From contig JBFELL010000013.1 of assembly GCA_041552135.1 (NCBI GenBank), positions 1-32,107 of the forward strand: a stretch of 32,107 nucleotides of DNA. The letters run 5' to 3'. The notes below the pieces were generated by a model. That model was given only the letters and a program-made list of their open reading frames with translations, had not been told where the DNA came from and made no database searches. Shown piece by piece: positions 10,414 through 18,597 of the stretch. The DNA comes from SZUA-186 sp041552135 (GTDB taxonomy: Bacteria; Pseudomonadota; Gammaproteobacteria; UBA9214). Numbering within the stretch: position 1 is the stretch's first letter; every line of letters starts with the position of its first letter. Made by a program: the position numbers and the translations under genes.

Positions 10414-11482
10414 CCTGCTACCTGCCCTGACCCTGCTGGTGCTGCTCTCGGGCTGCGCACAACTCGACACGGTAAGACTCGGACAGGACCGCCCCGCGGA
10501 CCTGCAGGCCCTGATGGACCGCCACGAGTATGCACGGGCCGGGCAGTTGCTGGACAGGTACCCGCACCTCGACACGGCCGAACGCCGGCAGTTGCTGCAT
10601 GACGGCATCAGCCGTTACGAGAACACCATGCTGGACAGCGCCCAGGCAAAGGCGGGTGATGACAACCTGGTCGGGGCCATCGACATACTTGATGAGGCGC
10701 TTCTGAAGGTTCCCGGCAGCACCCGGCTGCAATACTACCGCGACGAACTCGACAGCAAGCGCGCCGCAAGGCTGCAGGAAAACGAACGCCAGAAACTCAT
10801 GTCGCGCGCCCGCTTCCTGCTGGACGAGCAGCAACTCTACGACGAGCAACTCAACCTTGATCCGCCGGATTTCGCGGAGCGCTGGAAAAACTCCATGAAC
10901 CGGCAGGAAGTCAGCCGACTGCATGGTGAACTGCTGGACTGCGGACGCAAAAAACTCGAGCAGCATGCACTGGCCCAGGCCGGGGAGTGCCTGTCGCTGG
11001 CCAGCGAGATTGACAACACAGACGAAGTGGCCGCCGCCCTTGCGCGCCTGGAGTCGGAACGCAGTTCGGCACAAACCATCGTAGCCAAGCAGGCGAAAAT
11101 CACCCGGGTGAAGAAACAGCGCACCCTGAAGAAAAAGCATATCGACAGAACCCAGGATCTGCTGGCGACCACACAGGCCGCACTGGATGACAATGACCTC
11201 GTGCTGGCCCGCGAGACCTTTGACAGGATTCCGCGCTCGACCCGCAGTGACGAAAATGTAATGGCAATGGAGGAACGGCTGGACGCGGCCATCGCCGCGC
11301 GTGTCACCGGGTTGCTTGACAGGGGTGACCGCCAGTACCGTGCCGACAAGGTCACTGCGGCCATTGCCACGTGGAGCAAGGCACAGGCAATCGACCCCGA
11401 AAACAAGGAAGTCAACGAACGTCTGGAACGCGCAAGCAAGGTCCTCGCACGACTTGAGGAACTGAAAAGCAAACAGAAATAG
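10406..11482 (+). CDS. Predicted lipoprotein with helical TPR-like repeats
   Basis: The N-terminus is a lipoprotein signal peptide (MRSLLPALTLLVLLSGC), with the lipobox L-S-G-C giving a lipidated cysteine near residue 17. The residue after the cysteine is alanine, not the inner-membrane-retaining aspartate, so outer-membrane placement is plausible. The rest is charged, almost wholly helical sequence with TPR-like pairs, for example TAAIATWSKAQAIDPENKEVNERLERA near the C-terminus. I prefer the ATG at 10406 (GGGAA seven bases upstream) to the one at 10400. The gene overlaps the end of the cyclase gene, implying a shared transcript and perhaps a cell-envelope partner role for the cyclase sensor. 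No specific family is recognised. Confidence 0.78.
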   Translation: MRSLLPALTLLVLLSGCAQLDTVRLGQDRPADLQALMDRHEYARAGQLLDRYPHLDTAERRQLLHDGISRYENTMLDSAQAKAGDDNLVGAIDILDEALLKVPGSTRLQYYRDELDSKRAARLQENERQKLMSRARFLLDEQQLYDEQLNLDPPDFAERWKNSMNRQEVSRLHGELLDCGRKKLEQHALAQAGECLSLASEIDNTDEVAAALARLESERSSAQTIVAKQAKITRVKKQRTLKKKHIDRTQDLLATTQAALDDNDLVLARETFDRIPRSTRSDENVMAMEERLDAAIAARVTGLLDRGDRQYRADKVTAAIATWSKAQAIDPENKEVNERLERASKVLARLEELKSKQK

Positions 11483-11508
11483 CCGCAAACGTGTATAAAT
11501 GTGGAGAC

Positions 11509-11534
11509 AAGGCGCCTCGACCCGGGGCCTTTTC
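11509..11534 (+). terminator. Possible rho-independent terminator
   Basis: AAGGC(g)CC and GG(g)GCCTT form a 7-bp stem with one G/G mismatch and a 7-base loop, followed by only three to four T residues. It lies between the convergent lipoprotein and phosphatase genes, 27 bp after the former's stop. Confidence 0.4.
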
Positions 11535-11560
11535 ACTGCGCGGGAGAACGCCGCGCCTGT

Positions 11561-12262
11561 TCAGGTACCGGGCAAGGGCGTGCCGGCGGCAGTTGCTTCA
11601 CTGCTGACGGGATACACGGGTGTCGTGGCTTTGATACTGCAGGGCACCTGAACGACCCCATCGCGCACGAACCCGGAGTGTTTGCCCAGTTCGTCATAGC
11701 GCACACAGGCATGACCCCTGAAATGGAAATCCCCGATATAGCGATGCGAAAGCTTTCGTTTCAGCTGACCGGCATAGTCCAGACCAAGAAAATGGCTGAC
11801 AAACCCGCGGATCACCCCCGCATGAACGACCAGGAGGATGGTCCGCTCCGGGTACAGTCCGGCAAGCGACGTAAGGAAACTGACACTGCGATTCTGCATC
11901 TGCCTGAAACTCTCCCCGTCCGGATAGATATAGTCAGGATCAACCTTGTGCTGGGGAATATTCCTGGCGACCCATTTCTTGCTTTTCTTGTACAGTGCGC
12001 CGTAGTTGACTTCGTTGAGCAGGGTGGAATCATTGACGATGTGTATACCATGGCACCTGGCGAAGTACATTGCCGTCTGCCGTGACCGCTCCAGACCGCT
12101 CGAATAGATTGCCTGTGGCCTGATATCACACTCCCGCAGCCGGGTATTGACGAAGGCCAGGTCCGCCTGCCAGCCCTTGGCGCGTGGAGCATCACCCCAG
12201 CCAATGATCTGATCGGTGGCATTGAGTAGTGTTTTGTAGTGCCTGACAACAATCGCACGCAT
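11561..12262 (-). CDS. Histidine phosphatase superfamily protein
   Basis: The protein of about 233 residues has a phosphoglycerate-mutase-like (histidine phosphatase) fold. The catalytic RH pair is present near the start (IVVRHYKT), with RHY in place of the common RHG/RHE. The second arginine is in YSSGLERSRQT, the acid is in LLNEVNYG, and the second histidine is in LLVVHAGVIRG, so the phosphohistidine chemistry should work. The substrate is unknown. I start it at the ATG at 12262 because the domain begins there; no good Shine-Dalgarno is visible, and the frame extends upstream to 12334 with hydrophobic sequence that is probably not translated. The neighbouring kinase and ppk1 make a phosphate-metabolism role attractive, but unproven. 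Confidence 0.85.
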   Translation of the reverse strand: MRAIVVRHYKTLLNATDQIIGWGDAPRAKGWQADLAFVNTRLRECDIRPQAIYSSGLERSRQTAMYFARCHGIHIVNDSTLLNEVNYGALYKKSKKWVARNIPQHKVDPDYIYPDGESFRQMQNRSVSFLTSLAGLYPERTILLVVHAGVIRGFVSHFLGLDYAGQLKRKLSHRYIGDFHFRGHACVRYDELGKHSGFVRDGVVQVPCSIKATTPVYPVSSEATAAGTPLPGT

Positions 12263-12393
12263 TTGAAGAACATAGCAACTAAACTGGAATTTGTAAAAAA
12301 CTATCGCGTCCACGCCGTCCGGCAGCCCTGTCAAACTATGGCCAGAACGGCCGATAGCCTAGTGAATCACCGGGCAACCGGATAATGCAGGCA

Positions 12394-12407
12394 AGGTATA
12401 CATACCT
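12394..12407. promoter_or_regulatory. Operator-like palindrome
   Basis: AGGTATACATACCT is an inverted repeat of two 6-bp arms around two bases. The same AGGTATAC octamer recurs at 12471-12478, where it overlaps the candidate -10 (TATACT at 12473-12478) of the kinase gene at 12543. No regulator is recognised. Confidence 0.3.
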
Positions 12408-12472
12408 GCGCAGAACGACTATCCGCACCGGCGAATTTCACCCGGCCGGACTCGGACACAGGACCACTGAGG

Positions 12473-12478
12473 TATACT
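12473..12478 (+). promoter_or_regulatory. Candidate -10 element of the first ATP-cone kinase gene
   Basis: TATACT matches the -10 consensus at five of six bases and lies 65 bp upstream of the ATG. No convincing -35 is seen (TCGGAC at a 15-bp spacing is the best), so an activator may be needed. Confidence 0.35.
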
Positions 12479-12483
12479 TACTA

Positions 12484-12538
12484 GCGATAGTCGACAAACC
12501 ATCGCGGAGGCATCCTGAGAATGCCTCCACAAGGATGC
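12484..12538 (+). promoter_or_regulatory. Structured 5' leader with alternative hairpins over the ribosome site
   Basis: Three pairings can form in the leader. GCGAT (12484-12488) pairs with ATCGC (12501-12505). GGAGGCAT (12506-12513) pairs perfectly with ATGCCTCC (12521-12528). The alternative is GCATCC (12510-12515) with GGATGC (12533-12538). The last pairing would cover the AAGGA ribosome site (12531-12535) and cannot coexist with the second. The arrangement resembles a translational on/off switch; no known riboswitch class is recognised. Confidence 0.4.
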
Positions 12539-12542
12539 TGTA

Positions 12543-13733
12543 ATGGCAAAGACCATTGTCATCAAGCTCCCCGGCGGCGACCGGACCCCCTTTCTGCGGG
12601 GCATCATGGTGCAATCCCTCATGAACAGCGGACTGCCGTTTGACGAGGCCTACAGCCTCGCGCAGACCATACGCGATGGTCTGCAGAATATTGTCGAAAT
12701 CACGACCAGCGACCTGAGGGCCCGGGTCAGCAAACTGCTGTCCGAACGCTACGGCCCCGAGCAGCGTGCGAGCTATGAAAACCGGCCGACAGCCGATGCC
12801 GACATCATGGTCCATACCCCGACACGCAGCGAACCGTTCTCGGTGGGCCTCCTGGCGCACTCGCTGGAGACCTGCACTGTAGAGCCTGAAGTTGCCCTGG
12901 AAGGTGCACGCCAGGTATACACAAGCCTGCTGAAGACCGGACACCGGGAAATCGACCACAAGACCCTGCGCAAGCTGATCTATCGGTGTCTCAGGGAGCA
13001 CTGCTCGAGCGGCTCCGCCGACCGCTACCTCTCATGGCGTCGTTTCGAAAACAGCGGTGATCCGCTGATCGTCCTGATCGGCGGCGCCACCGGCGCCGGC
13101 AAGAGCACGATCTCATCGGAAGTGGCCTACCGGATGGACATTGCCAGGATCCAGTCCACCGACGTCATGCGCGAGATCATTCGCGCCTATCTGACGCTGC
13201 AGGCCGTACCGACACTGGGATATTCCAGCTTCGAGGCCTGGCGCGGCCTGCCGCCAACACCGGATGAACACAGGAACCCGGGCGACAATCCGGTCATCAC
13301 GGGTTTCCTGTCCCAGTTCACCACCATGAAACCGGCGCTGGAGGCCACGATTCACCGCGCGGTCAAGGAGCGGGAAGACCTGATACTCGAGGGCGTCCAT
13401 GTCGCACCCCAGCTGCTGGACCTGCAGGAGGCGCGCAAGGGCGGGATCGTGGTCTCCCTGATGCTCGCCTCCATGGAACGCGCCACCCTGCGCAAGCAGC
13501 TGAAACGCCGCGGGCGGGAAGCCACCGAACGCAAGGCAACCCGTTACCTGGAGGCCCTGGATGATATCTGGGAACTGCAGTCCTATCTGCTGAGCGAGGC
13601 CGATAACAGCGGCATTCCCATCATTACCAACTGGCACGTCGACACCACCATTCGCGAAATACTCAACCTGGTGATGGCCAAGGTCATGAAGCGTTATCCC
13701 CCGCAAGAGAGCAACCCCCCCTGGGATGAATAA
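12543..13733 (+). CDS. ATP-cone / 2-phosphoglycerate-kinase-like P-loop kinase, copy 1
   Basis: The 396-residue P-loop protein resembles archaeal 2-phosphoglycerate kinase (COG2074), which makes 2,3-bisphosphoglycerate from 2-phosphoglycerate and ATP. An ATP-cone-like region occupies about residues 16-66 (FLRGIMVQSLMNSGLPF), and a second, weaker cone-like repeat about 98-150. The kinase core has Walker A GGATGAGKST at 180-189, an IQSTDVMREI segment, LILEGVH, and a C-terminal RYLEALDDIWELQSYLLSEAD block. AAGGA stands seven bases before the ATG. A paralogue of exactly the same length is encoded at 27201. The next gene is ppk1, but ppk1 has its own promoter. The substrate in bacteria is not established to my knowledge, so 2-phosphoglycerate is only the family-based guess. 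Confidence 0.82.
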   Translation: MAKTIVIKLPGGDRTPFLRGIMVQSLMNSGLPFDEAYSLAQTIRDGLQNIVEITTSDLRARVSKLLSERYGPEQRASYENRPTADADIMVHTPTRSEPFSVGLLAHSLETCTVEPEVALEGARQVYTSLLKTGHREIDHKTLRKLIYRCLREHCSSGSADRYLSWRRFENSGDPLIVLIGGATGAGKSTISSEVAYRMDIARIQSTDVMREIIRAYLTLQAVPTLGYSSFEAWRGLPPTPDEHRNPGDNPVITGFLSQFTTMKPALEATIHRAVKEREDLILEGVHVAPQLLDLQEARKGGIVVSLMLASMERATLRKQLKRRGREATERKATRYLEALDDIWELQSYLLSEADNSGIPIITNWHVDTTIREILNLVMAKVMKRYPPQESNPPWDE

Positions 13734-13750
13734 GGACCGCAACGCCAGCC

Positions 13751-13769
13751 CCGGCAGACCCCTTGCCGG
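13751..13769 (+). terminator. GC-rich stem-loop after the kinase gene
   Basis: CCGGCA pairs with TGCCGG around a 7-base loop, 18 bp after the kinase stop. There is no T-tract, so it may be a weak terminator or an mRNA 3' end stabiliser rather than a true intrinsic terminator. Confidence 0.3.
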
Positions 13770-13786
13770 CGAAAAGCGGCAGCAAC

Positions 13787-13800
13787 TTGATTCTCATCAA
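13787..13800 (+). promoter_or_regulatory. FNR/ANR-type operator upstream of ppk1
   Basis: TTGATTCTCATCAA is an exact match to the FNR/ANR consensus TTGAT-N4-ATCAA. Its centre is about 40 bp before the start site expected from the -10 at 13821, the class II activator position. It predicts oxygen- or redox-dependent activation of ppk1. Confidence 0.65.
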
Positions 13801-13820
13801 GAAATACCGGCAAGTGCTGG

Positions 13821-13826
13821 TATAGT
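13821..13826 (+). promoter_or_regulatory. -10 element of the ppk1 promoter
   Basis: TATAGT matches the -10 consensus at five of six bases; an overlapping TAGTAT at 13823 is an alternative. The FNR-type box ends 20 bp upstream and occupies the place of a -35 element, which is otherwise absent. Confidence 0.5.
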
Positions 13827-13859
13827 ATGGATTGTTCTCACTGAATACAGGGCAACCCG

Positions 13860-16130
13860 ATGACAACAACGACGCAGCCCGGCCCGTCAACCGCCACGAC
13901 ACGCAAGAGCAGATCCCGCAGCCGGAGCGCGCCTGCAACAGCCCGTCGCCCGGCGGCGCAAGGCAGTGCCTCCACAATCCGGAAAAAGTACGACCTGGAC
14001 GACCCGCAGTGGTACCTGAACCGCGAACTCACCTGGCTCGAGTTCAACCGCCGCGTCCTGCAGATGGCGGAACACGAAGACACCCCGCTGCTCGAGCGCG
14101 TCAAATTCCTGGCGATCGTCAGCAGCAACCTCGACGAGTTTTTCATGAAGCGCATCGGGGGACTGAAGCAGCAGATTGCCGCGGGCATTCGCAAGCTCAC
14201 GGTTGACGGGCGCACACCCGCCCAGCAGGTGGAGGAATGCCATGCCGTAGTGCGCGATCTGCACCGCAGGCAGAACGTCATCATAGTCAGGCTGCTGGAA
14301 CTGCTGAAAAAGCAGGGCATCCACCTCGTCAGGCATACCGAGCTCAACCAGAAAGAGCAGGCCACGTTGCGCGAGCATTTCATCACCAACATCTTCCCCC
14401 TGCTGACGCCGCTGGCAATGGATCCGGGGCACCCGTTCCCCTTTATCTCCAACCTCGCGCTCAACCTGCTCGTCTCACTGCGCCATCCCGGCGGCAGTGC
14501 CCAGCACATTGCCCGTGTCAAGGTGCCGGTCGCAAAGGACATCGCGCCGCGCTTTATCCGTGTTGGCGACAAAAACACCTTCGTGACGCTGAATGACGTC
14601 ATCACTGCCAACCTCGACACCCTGTTCCCGGGGATGGAAATCGTTTCCGCCGAGTTGTTCCGTGTCACACGCAATGCCAACGTCGAGTCGGACGAGGAGG
14701 AAGCCGACGACCTGCTGGAAATGATCGAGTCCGAACTCCGGGACCGGCACTTTGCGCCGATTGTCCGGCTGCAGGTCTCCCGCGACATGAACCCGACACA
14801 CCGTGGCATGCTCGCCGCCGAACTGGGCCTGGACGAGAAGGCCGATGTCTTCACGGTGGAATCCCTGATGGCCATGCGTGACCTGTTCGAGATTGCCGGC
14901 CTGGATATACCGGAGCTGCATGACCCGGTTCATGCCCCGATCGACCATACACGCCTGGCCCATGACCAGCGCAATATTTTCCATATCATTCGCGAACGCC
15001 AGGCCCTGCTGCTGCAGCACCCCTACGAGTCGTTTTCGACCAGCGTCGAGCGCTTTCTGCGCACGGCAAGCCAGGACCCGAAGGTGCTGGCGATCAAGAT
15101 GACGCTGTACCGCACTTCCTCGGAAGGCAATATCATCGAGTCACTGATCCAGGCCGCGCTCAACGGCAAACAGGTTGCGGTACTTGTCGAGCTCAAGGCC
15201 CGCTTTGACGAGGCACAGAATATCCGCTGGGCCCGCCGGCTGGAGCAGGTGGGCATACATGTCACCTACGGCGTAGTCGGGCTGAAGACCCACAGCAAGG
15301 TGATTCTGGTGGTCCGCAAGGACTTCAACGGCCTGAAACGCTACGCCCATATCGGCACCGGCAACTACCACGCCGGCACGTCGCGGCTCTACAGCGATCT
15401 CGGTATGCTGACCTGCGACGAGGCCATCGCCCAGGACCTGACCGAGCTGTTCAACTACCTGACCGGCTATTCACCGCCACCGCGCTATCGCAAGATACTG
15501 GCCGCCCCCTACACCCTGAAGCAGTCGCTCATCGACAAGATCGAGCGCGAGGCAAAGCTGCATAGCGAGGAATCACCCGGCCATATACAGCTCAAGATGA
15601 ATGCGCTCGAGGACTCGGACATCGTCCGGGCGCTCTACCTGGCGTCCATGGCAGGCGTCAAGGTGGACCTGATTGTCCGCGATACCTGCCGACTGCGCCC
15701 CCAGATCCCCGGACTCAGCGAGAATGTCCGCGTCATCGGCCTGGTCGGTCGCTTCCTCGAGCACTGCCGCATCTACTATTTCCAGAACGGTGGTGAAGAA
15801 GAGTATTTCATCGGCTCGGCCGACCTGATGCGACGCAATCTGGAGAGCCGTGTCGAGGTCATCGCGCCGGTCGAGGAACCGAGGTTGCGCCAGGAACTGC
15901 GCCTGATCCTGGACGCGCAGTTATCCAGCCGGAAAAATGTCTGGGAGATGCAGGCCGACGGCAGTTATATCGAAGTACAGGCACCCGATGGCAGGGAGAC
16001 GAAGGATTCACAGGAAATCTCTATCGATCTCGCGCAGAAACGCATGGCTGCCGCGGTCAAGCACCGCCAGGCCAAGCTCAGGAAGAAACTGCTGAACCAC
16101 TTCCACAAGCGCCTGCGGAGCAACAATTAG
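13860..16130 (+). CDS. ppk1: Polyphosphate kinase 1
   Basis: PPK1 reversibly polymerises the gamma-phosphate of ATP into inorganic polyphosphate. The 756-residue protein has a basic, low-complexity N-terminal extension of about 40 residues not seen in E. coli PPK (688 residues). The usual N, head and two phospholipase-D-like C domains follow. The catalytic histidines correspond to H478 (LKTHSK) and H497 (RYAHIGTGNYH), spaced 19 residues apart as H435 and H454 are in E. coli; the first is the autophosphorylated one. The C-terminus is a basic helical tail. There is no ppx exopolyphosphatase next to it. The gene has its own FNR-type promoter and is followed by uspA and a Na/Pi transporter under a separate promoter. 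Confidence 0.97.
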   Translation: MTTTTQPGPSTATTRKSRSRSRSAPATARRPAAQGSASTIRKKYDLDDPQWYLNRELTWLEFNRRVLQMAEHEDTPLLERVKFLAIVSSNLDEFFMKRIGGLKQQIAAGIRKLTVDGRTPAQQVEECHAVVRDLHRRQNVIIVRLLELLKKQGIHLVRHTELNQKEQATLREHFITNIFPLLTPLAMDPGHPFPFISNLALNLLVSLRHPGGSAQHIARVKVPVAKDIAPRFIRVGDKNTFVTLNDVITANLDTLFPGMEIVSAELFRVTRNANVESDEEEADDLLEMIESELRDRHFAPIVRLQVSRDMNPTHRGMLAAELGLDEKADVFTVESLMAMRDLFEIAGLDIPELHDPVHAPIDHTRLAHDQRNIFHIIRERQALLLQHPYESFSTSVERFLRTASQDPKVLAIKMTLYRTSSEGNIIESLIQAALNGKQVAVLVELKARFDEAQNIRWARRLEQVGIHVTYGVVGLKTHSKVILVVRKDFNGLKRYAHIGTGNYHAGTSRLYSDLGMLTCDEAIAQDLTELFNYLTGYSPPPRYRKILAAPYTLKQSLIDKIEREAKLHSEESPGHIQLKMNALEDSDIVRALYLASMAGVKVDLIVRDTCRLRPQIPGLSENVRVIGLVGRFLEHCRIYYFQNGGEEEYFIGSADLMRRNLESRVEVIAPVEEPRLRQELRLILDAQLSSRKNVWEMQADGSYIEVQAPDGRETKDSQEISIDLAQKRMAAAVKHRQAKLRKKLLNHFHKRLRSNN

Positions 16131-16145
16131 CAACCAGAGCGTTAT

Positions 16146-16162
16146 CAGCCGCGCGGCTGTTT
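16146..16162 (+). terminator. Possible terminator after ppk1
   Basis: CAGCCGCGCGGCTG is a perfect 14-bp palindrome (5-bp stem, 4-base loop) followed by TTT, 15 bp after the ppk1 stop. The T-tract is short, and it lies immediately upstream of the uspA promoter. Confidence 0.33.
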
Positions 16163-16189
16163 GCCACTCATCGCGTGGCCGAATATAGT
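16161..16189 (+). promoter_or_regulatory. Sigma70-type promoter of the uspA-nptA pair
   Basis: TTGCCA (16161-16166) and TATAGT (16184-16189) each match consensus at five of six bases with an ideal 17-bp spacer, about 75 bp upstream of the universal stress protein ATG. Confidence 0.6.
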
Positions 16190-16265
16190 TATGCGTATCT
16201 GTCGACCGGGGCCTGCATCTCATTTCTGGCGGCCTCGGTAGCATCTGCGAAGAGGAAAATCACAA

Positions 16266-16751
16266 ATGGCTTCCAGCAAGGGCACACATCCGATTCTTGT
16301 CCCCGTGGATTTTTCATCTGATTCCAAGGCCGCATTGCTGTACGCCAGCGAACTCGCGGCACTGATTCGCGCCCCCCTGCTGATACTGCACGTCGTGCAT
16401 GACCCCGGCGAGGCGCCGGGATATTACTCCGTCAAGGGCAGGCGCAAGCATATGCGAAAGCTCGAGGATGTCGCGGAAGACATGCTAAAGGCATTCATCG
16501 AGGACTTCAGCGACGAGCACCCGAAGCTGGGCAATATGGCCTTCGCGAAGACCAAGCTCGTCACCGGCCTGCCTGTCAACCGGATCCTGGAGATAGCCGA
16601 TAAGACAAAGGCGCGCATGATCGTTATGGGCAGCCAGGGCCGGACCGGGCTCTCGCACGCACTGGTGGGGTCAAAGGCAGAACAGGTCGTGCGTCTGGCG
16701 CCGATCCCGGTCACCATCGTCAAAACGGACAAGACCAAACATAACGACTGA
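16266..16751 (+). CDS. Universal stress protein, UspA family, ATP-binding type
   Basis: A single Usp domain of 161 residues. The nucleotide-binding motif G-x2-G-x9-G-S is intact (GSQGRTGLSHALVGS, about residues 121-135), so it belongs to the ATP-binding branch. The N-terminal VPVDFSSDSKAAL strand-loop is typical. It is probably a cytoplasmic stress or energy-status protein. GAGGA precedes the ATG. The gene lies 13 bp upstream of the Na/Pi cotransporter gene with no terminator between them, so the two are likely one transcript, which hints that it senses ATP or phosphate status for that transporter (inference). Confidence 0.93.
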   Translation: MASSKGTHPILVPVDFSSDSKAALLYASELAALIRAPLLILHVVHDPGEAPGYYSVKGRRKHMRKLEDVAEDMLKAFIEDFSDEHPKLGNMAFAKTKLVTGLPVNRILEIADKTKARMIVMGSQGRTGLSHALVGSKAEQVVRLAPIPVTIVKTDKTKHND

Positions 16752-16764
16752 GTCCGGAGTCATA

Positions 16765-18576
16765 ATGAACCTCACAGGCCCCTCAAGAAGATCCACTGCA
16801 GAGCCGAGAACCTGTAGCTTGCTGTTCCTGTCCTGCTGTCTGGTATTGCCGGCATCAGCAGCCGCAGCCGCAGCCGGTGAAGCCATGGACTGGTGGACAA
16901 TGGGAATGCAGCTCTTCGGCGGCCTTGCCCTGTTCCTTTTCGGGATGGAGCAGATGGCGGACTCGCTCAAGGCCGTCGCCGGCGAGCGCATGAAAATCAT
17001 CCTCGCCAGGCTGACCACCAACCGCTTCATGGGTGCCATAACCGGCGCCTTCGTAACCGCGATAATCCAGTCTTCCTCGGTGACCACTGTGCTCGTGGTC
17101 GGCTTCATATCCGCCGGCCTCATGTCCATGGCACAGTCGATCGGCGTCATCATGGGGGCCAATATCGGCACCACGATTACCGCGCAGATCGTGGCCTTCA
17201 AGGTCACCAAGGCCGCGCTGCTGATGATTGCAGTCGGCTTTGGCATGCTGTTCTTTTCCAAGAACGAAAAGATCAAGCAGTACGGCGGCATGCTGATGGG
17301 GCTTGGACTGGTGTTTTTCGGTATGAGCGTGATGAGCGATGCAATGCACCCGCTGCGCTCCTACCAGCCGTTCCTGGACCTCATGACCCAGATGGAGAAC
17401 CCGCTGGTCGGTATCCTGATCGCGGCGGCATTTACCGCGCTTGTCCAGTCCTCCTCTGCAACCACCGGTATTGTTATTGTCATGGCCTCCCAGGGATTCA
17501 TCACGCTCCCCGCAGGTATAGCCCTGGCCTTCGGCGCCAACATCGGCACCTGCGTGACGGCAATGCTGGCCGCCATTGGCAAACCCAGAGAGGCCGTCCG
17601 GGCCGCCATCGTGCATGTGCTGTTCAATGTCCTGGGGGTGCTGCTCTGGGTCAGCTTCATCAGCCAGCTGGCAGAGTTCGTGACCTGGCTGTCCCCGTCA
17701 CACGAGGGACTCGCCGGGGCAGATCGCCTCGCCGCCGACACACCGAGACAGATCGCCAATGCGCACACGGTTTTCAATATCGCCAATACACTGATCTTCA
17801 TCGGGCTGACCGCACAGTTCGCGCGTATGGTGGAATGGCTGGTTCCGGACAGGCCACTGGAAGAAGAGGAGCTGGCGAAGCCACGCTACCTCGACGATTC
17901 ACTGATGGAGACCCCGTCACTGGCGCTTGATCGCGTCCGCCTGGAGATCGGCAACATGGGGGACCGCGTCATGGAAATGCTGCGGCTGATCATGCCGGCA
18001 ATCCTTGCCGGCGACCGGACATCGCTGCAACAGGTCGCCGGAATCGATGACATTGTGGATGCCCTGCACGGGCATATCATCACCTATCTCGGGAACATCA
18101 GCCAGAAACCGCTGACCGAGGAACAGACACGTGATTTGCTCGGCCTGATGGCCGCAGCAAACGAACTGGAGAATATCGGCGATATTGTTGAAACGGACCT
18201 GGTGTACCTCGGCAACCAGAGGATCAGCGAGGGTGTCTCGATCAGCCCCTCGACCCGGAAGATGCTGGCGAAACTGCATGCGACTGTGTCCCGAACGGCG
18301 GAACTGGCAAACACGGCCGTCGTCAAAAACGATCCCGTGGCGGCCCGGGAGGTCACCAGCATGAAGGTGCAAATCAGTCATCTGACGGATTCGGCCGCCA
18401 TGCACGAGGCGAAACGCCTCGTGGCGGAAGAGCCAAACCGGCTTGCCGCCTACACTATCGAGATGGACATCATCGAGAAGCTCAAGCGGACCTATTATTT
18501 TGCCAAGCGTATGGCCAAGACCGTGGTGCCCGAGGGAGAGGGACAGGAAGAGGAACCGCTGCCCGAGGCAGTCTAG
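16765..18576 (+). CDS. Na+/phosphate cotransporter (NptA/PNaS family) with PhoU-like C-terminus
   Basis: The protein is an inner-membrane sodium:phosphate symporter of 603 residues. The two inverted-repeat QSSS signatures that define the family are present (AIIQSSSVTT near residue 107 and ALVQSSSATT near 230), each followed by a GANIGT motif. The N-terminal 38 residues look like a signal peptide ending in a run of alanines, an unusual addition. Residues about 390-590 form a helical PhoU-like domain expected to monitor phosphate status. GGAG lies five bases before the ATG. It follows uspA by 13 bp and converges on the CorB-like gene with a 21-bp gap. Confidence 0.93.
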   Translation: MNLTGPSRRSTAEPRTCSLLFLSCCLVLPASAAAAAAGEAMDWWTMGMQLFGGLALFLFGMEQMADSLKAVAGERMKIILARLTTNRFMGAITGAFVTAIIQSSSVTTVLVVGFISAGLMSMAQSIGVIMGANIGTTITAQIVAFKVTKAALLMIAVGFGMLFFSKNEKIKQYGGMLMGLGLVFFGMSVMSDAMHPLRSYQPFLDLMTQMENPLVGILIAAAFTALVQSSSATTGIVIVMASQGFITLPAGIALAFGANIGTCVTAMLAAIGKPREAVRAAIVHVLFNVLGVLLWVSFISQLAEFVTWLSPSHEGLAGADRLAADTPRQIANAHTVFNIANTLIFIGLTAQFARMVEWLVPDRPLEEEELAKPRYLDDSLMETPSLALDRVRLEIGNMGDRVMEMLRLIMPAILAGDRTSLQQVAGIDDIVDALHGHIITYLGNISQKPLTEEQTRDLLGLMAAANELENIGDIVETDLVYLGNQRISEGVSISPSTRKMLAKLHATVSRTAELANTAVVKNDPVAAREVTSMKVQISHLTDSAAMHEAKRLVAEEPNRLAAYTIEMDIIEKLKRTYYFAKRMAKTVVPEGEGQEEEPLPEAV

Positions 18577-18597
18577 CCCACCCTCCCGGCAGCGTCC

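Noticed and set aside
9442..11536. Two long minus-strand frames (388 and 372 codons) opposite the cyclase and lipoprotein genes
   Set aside because: They lie antisense to genes with recognisable motifs, show no family features and lack ribosome sites.
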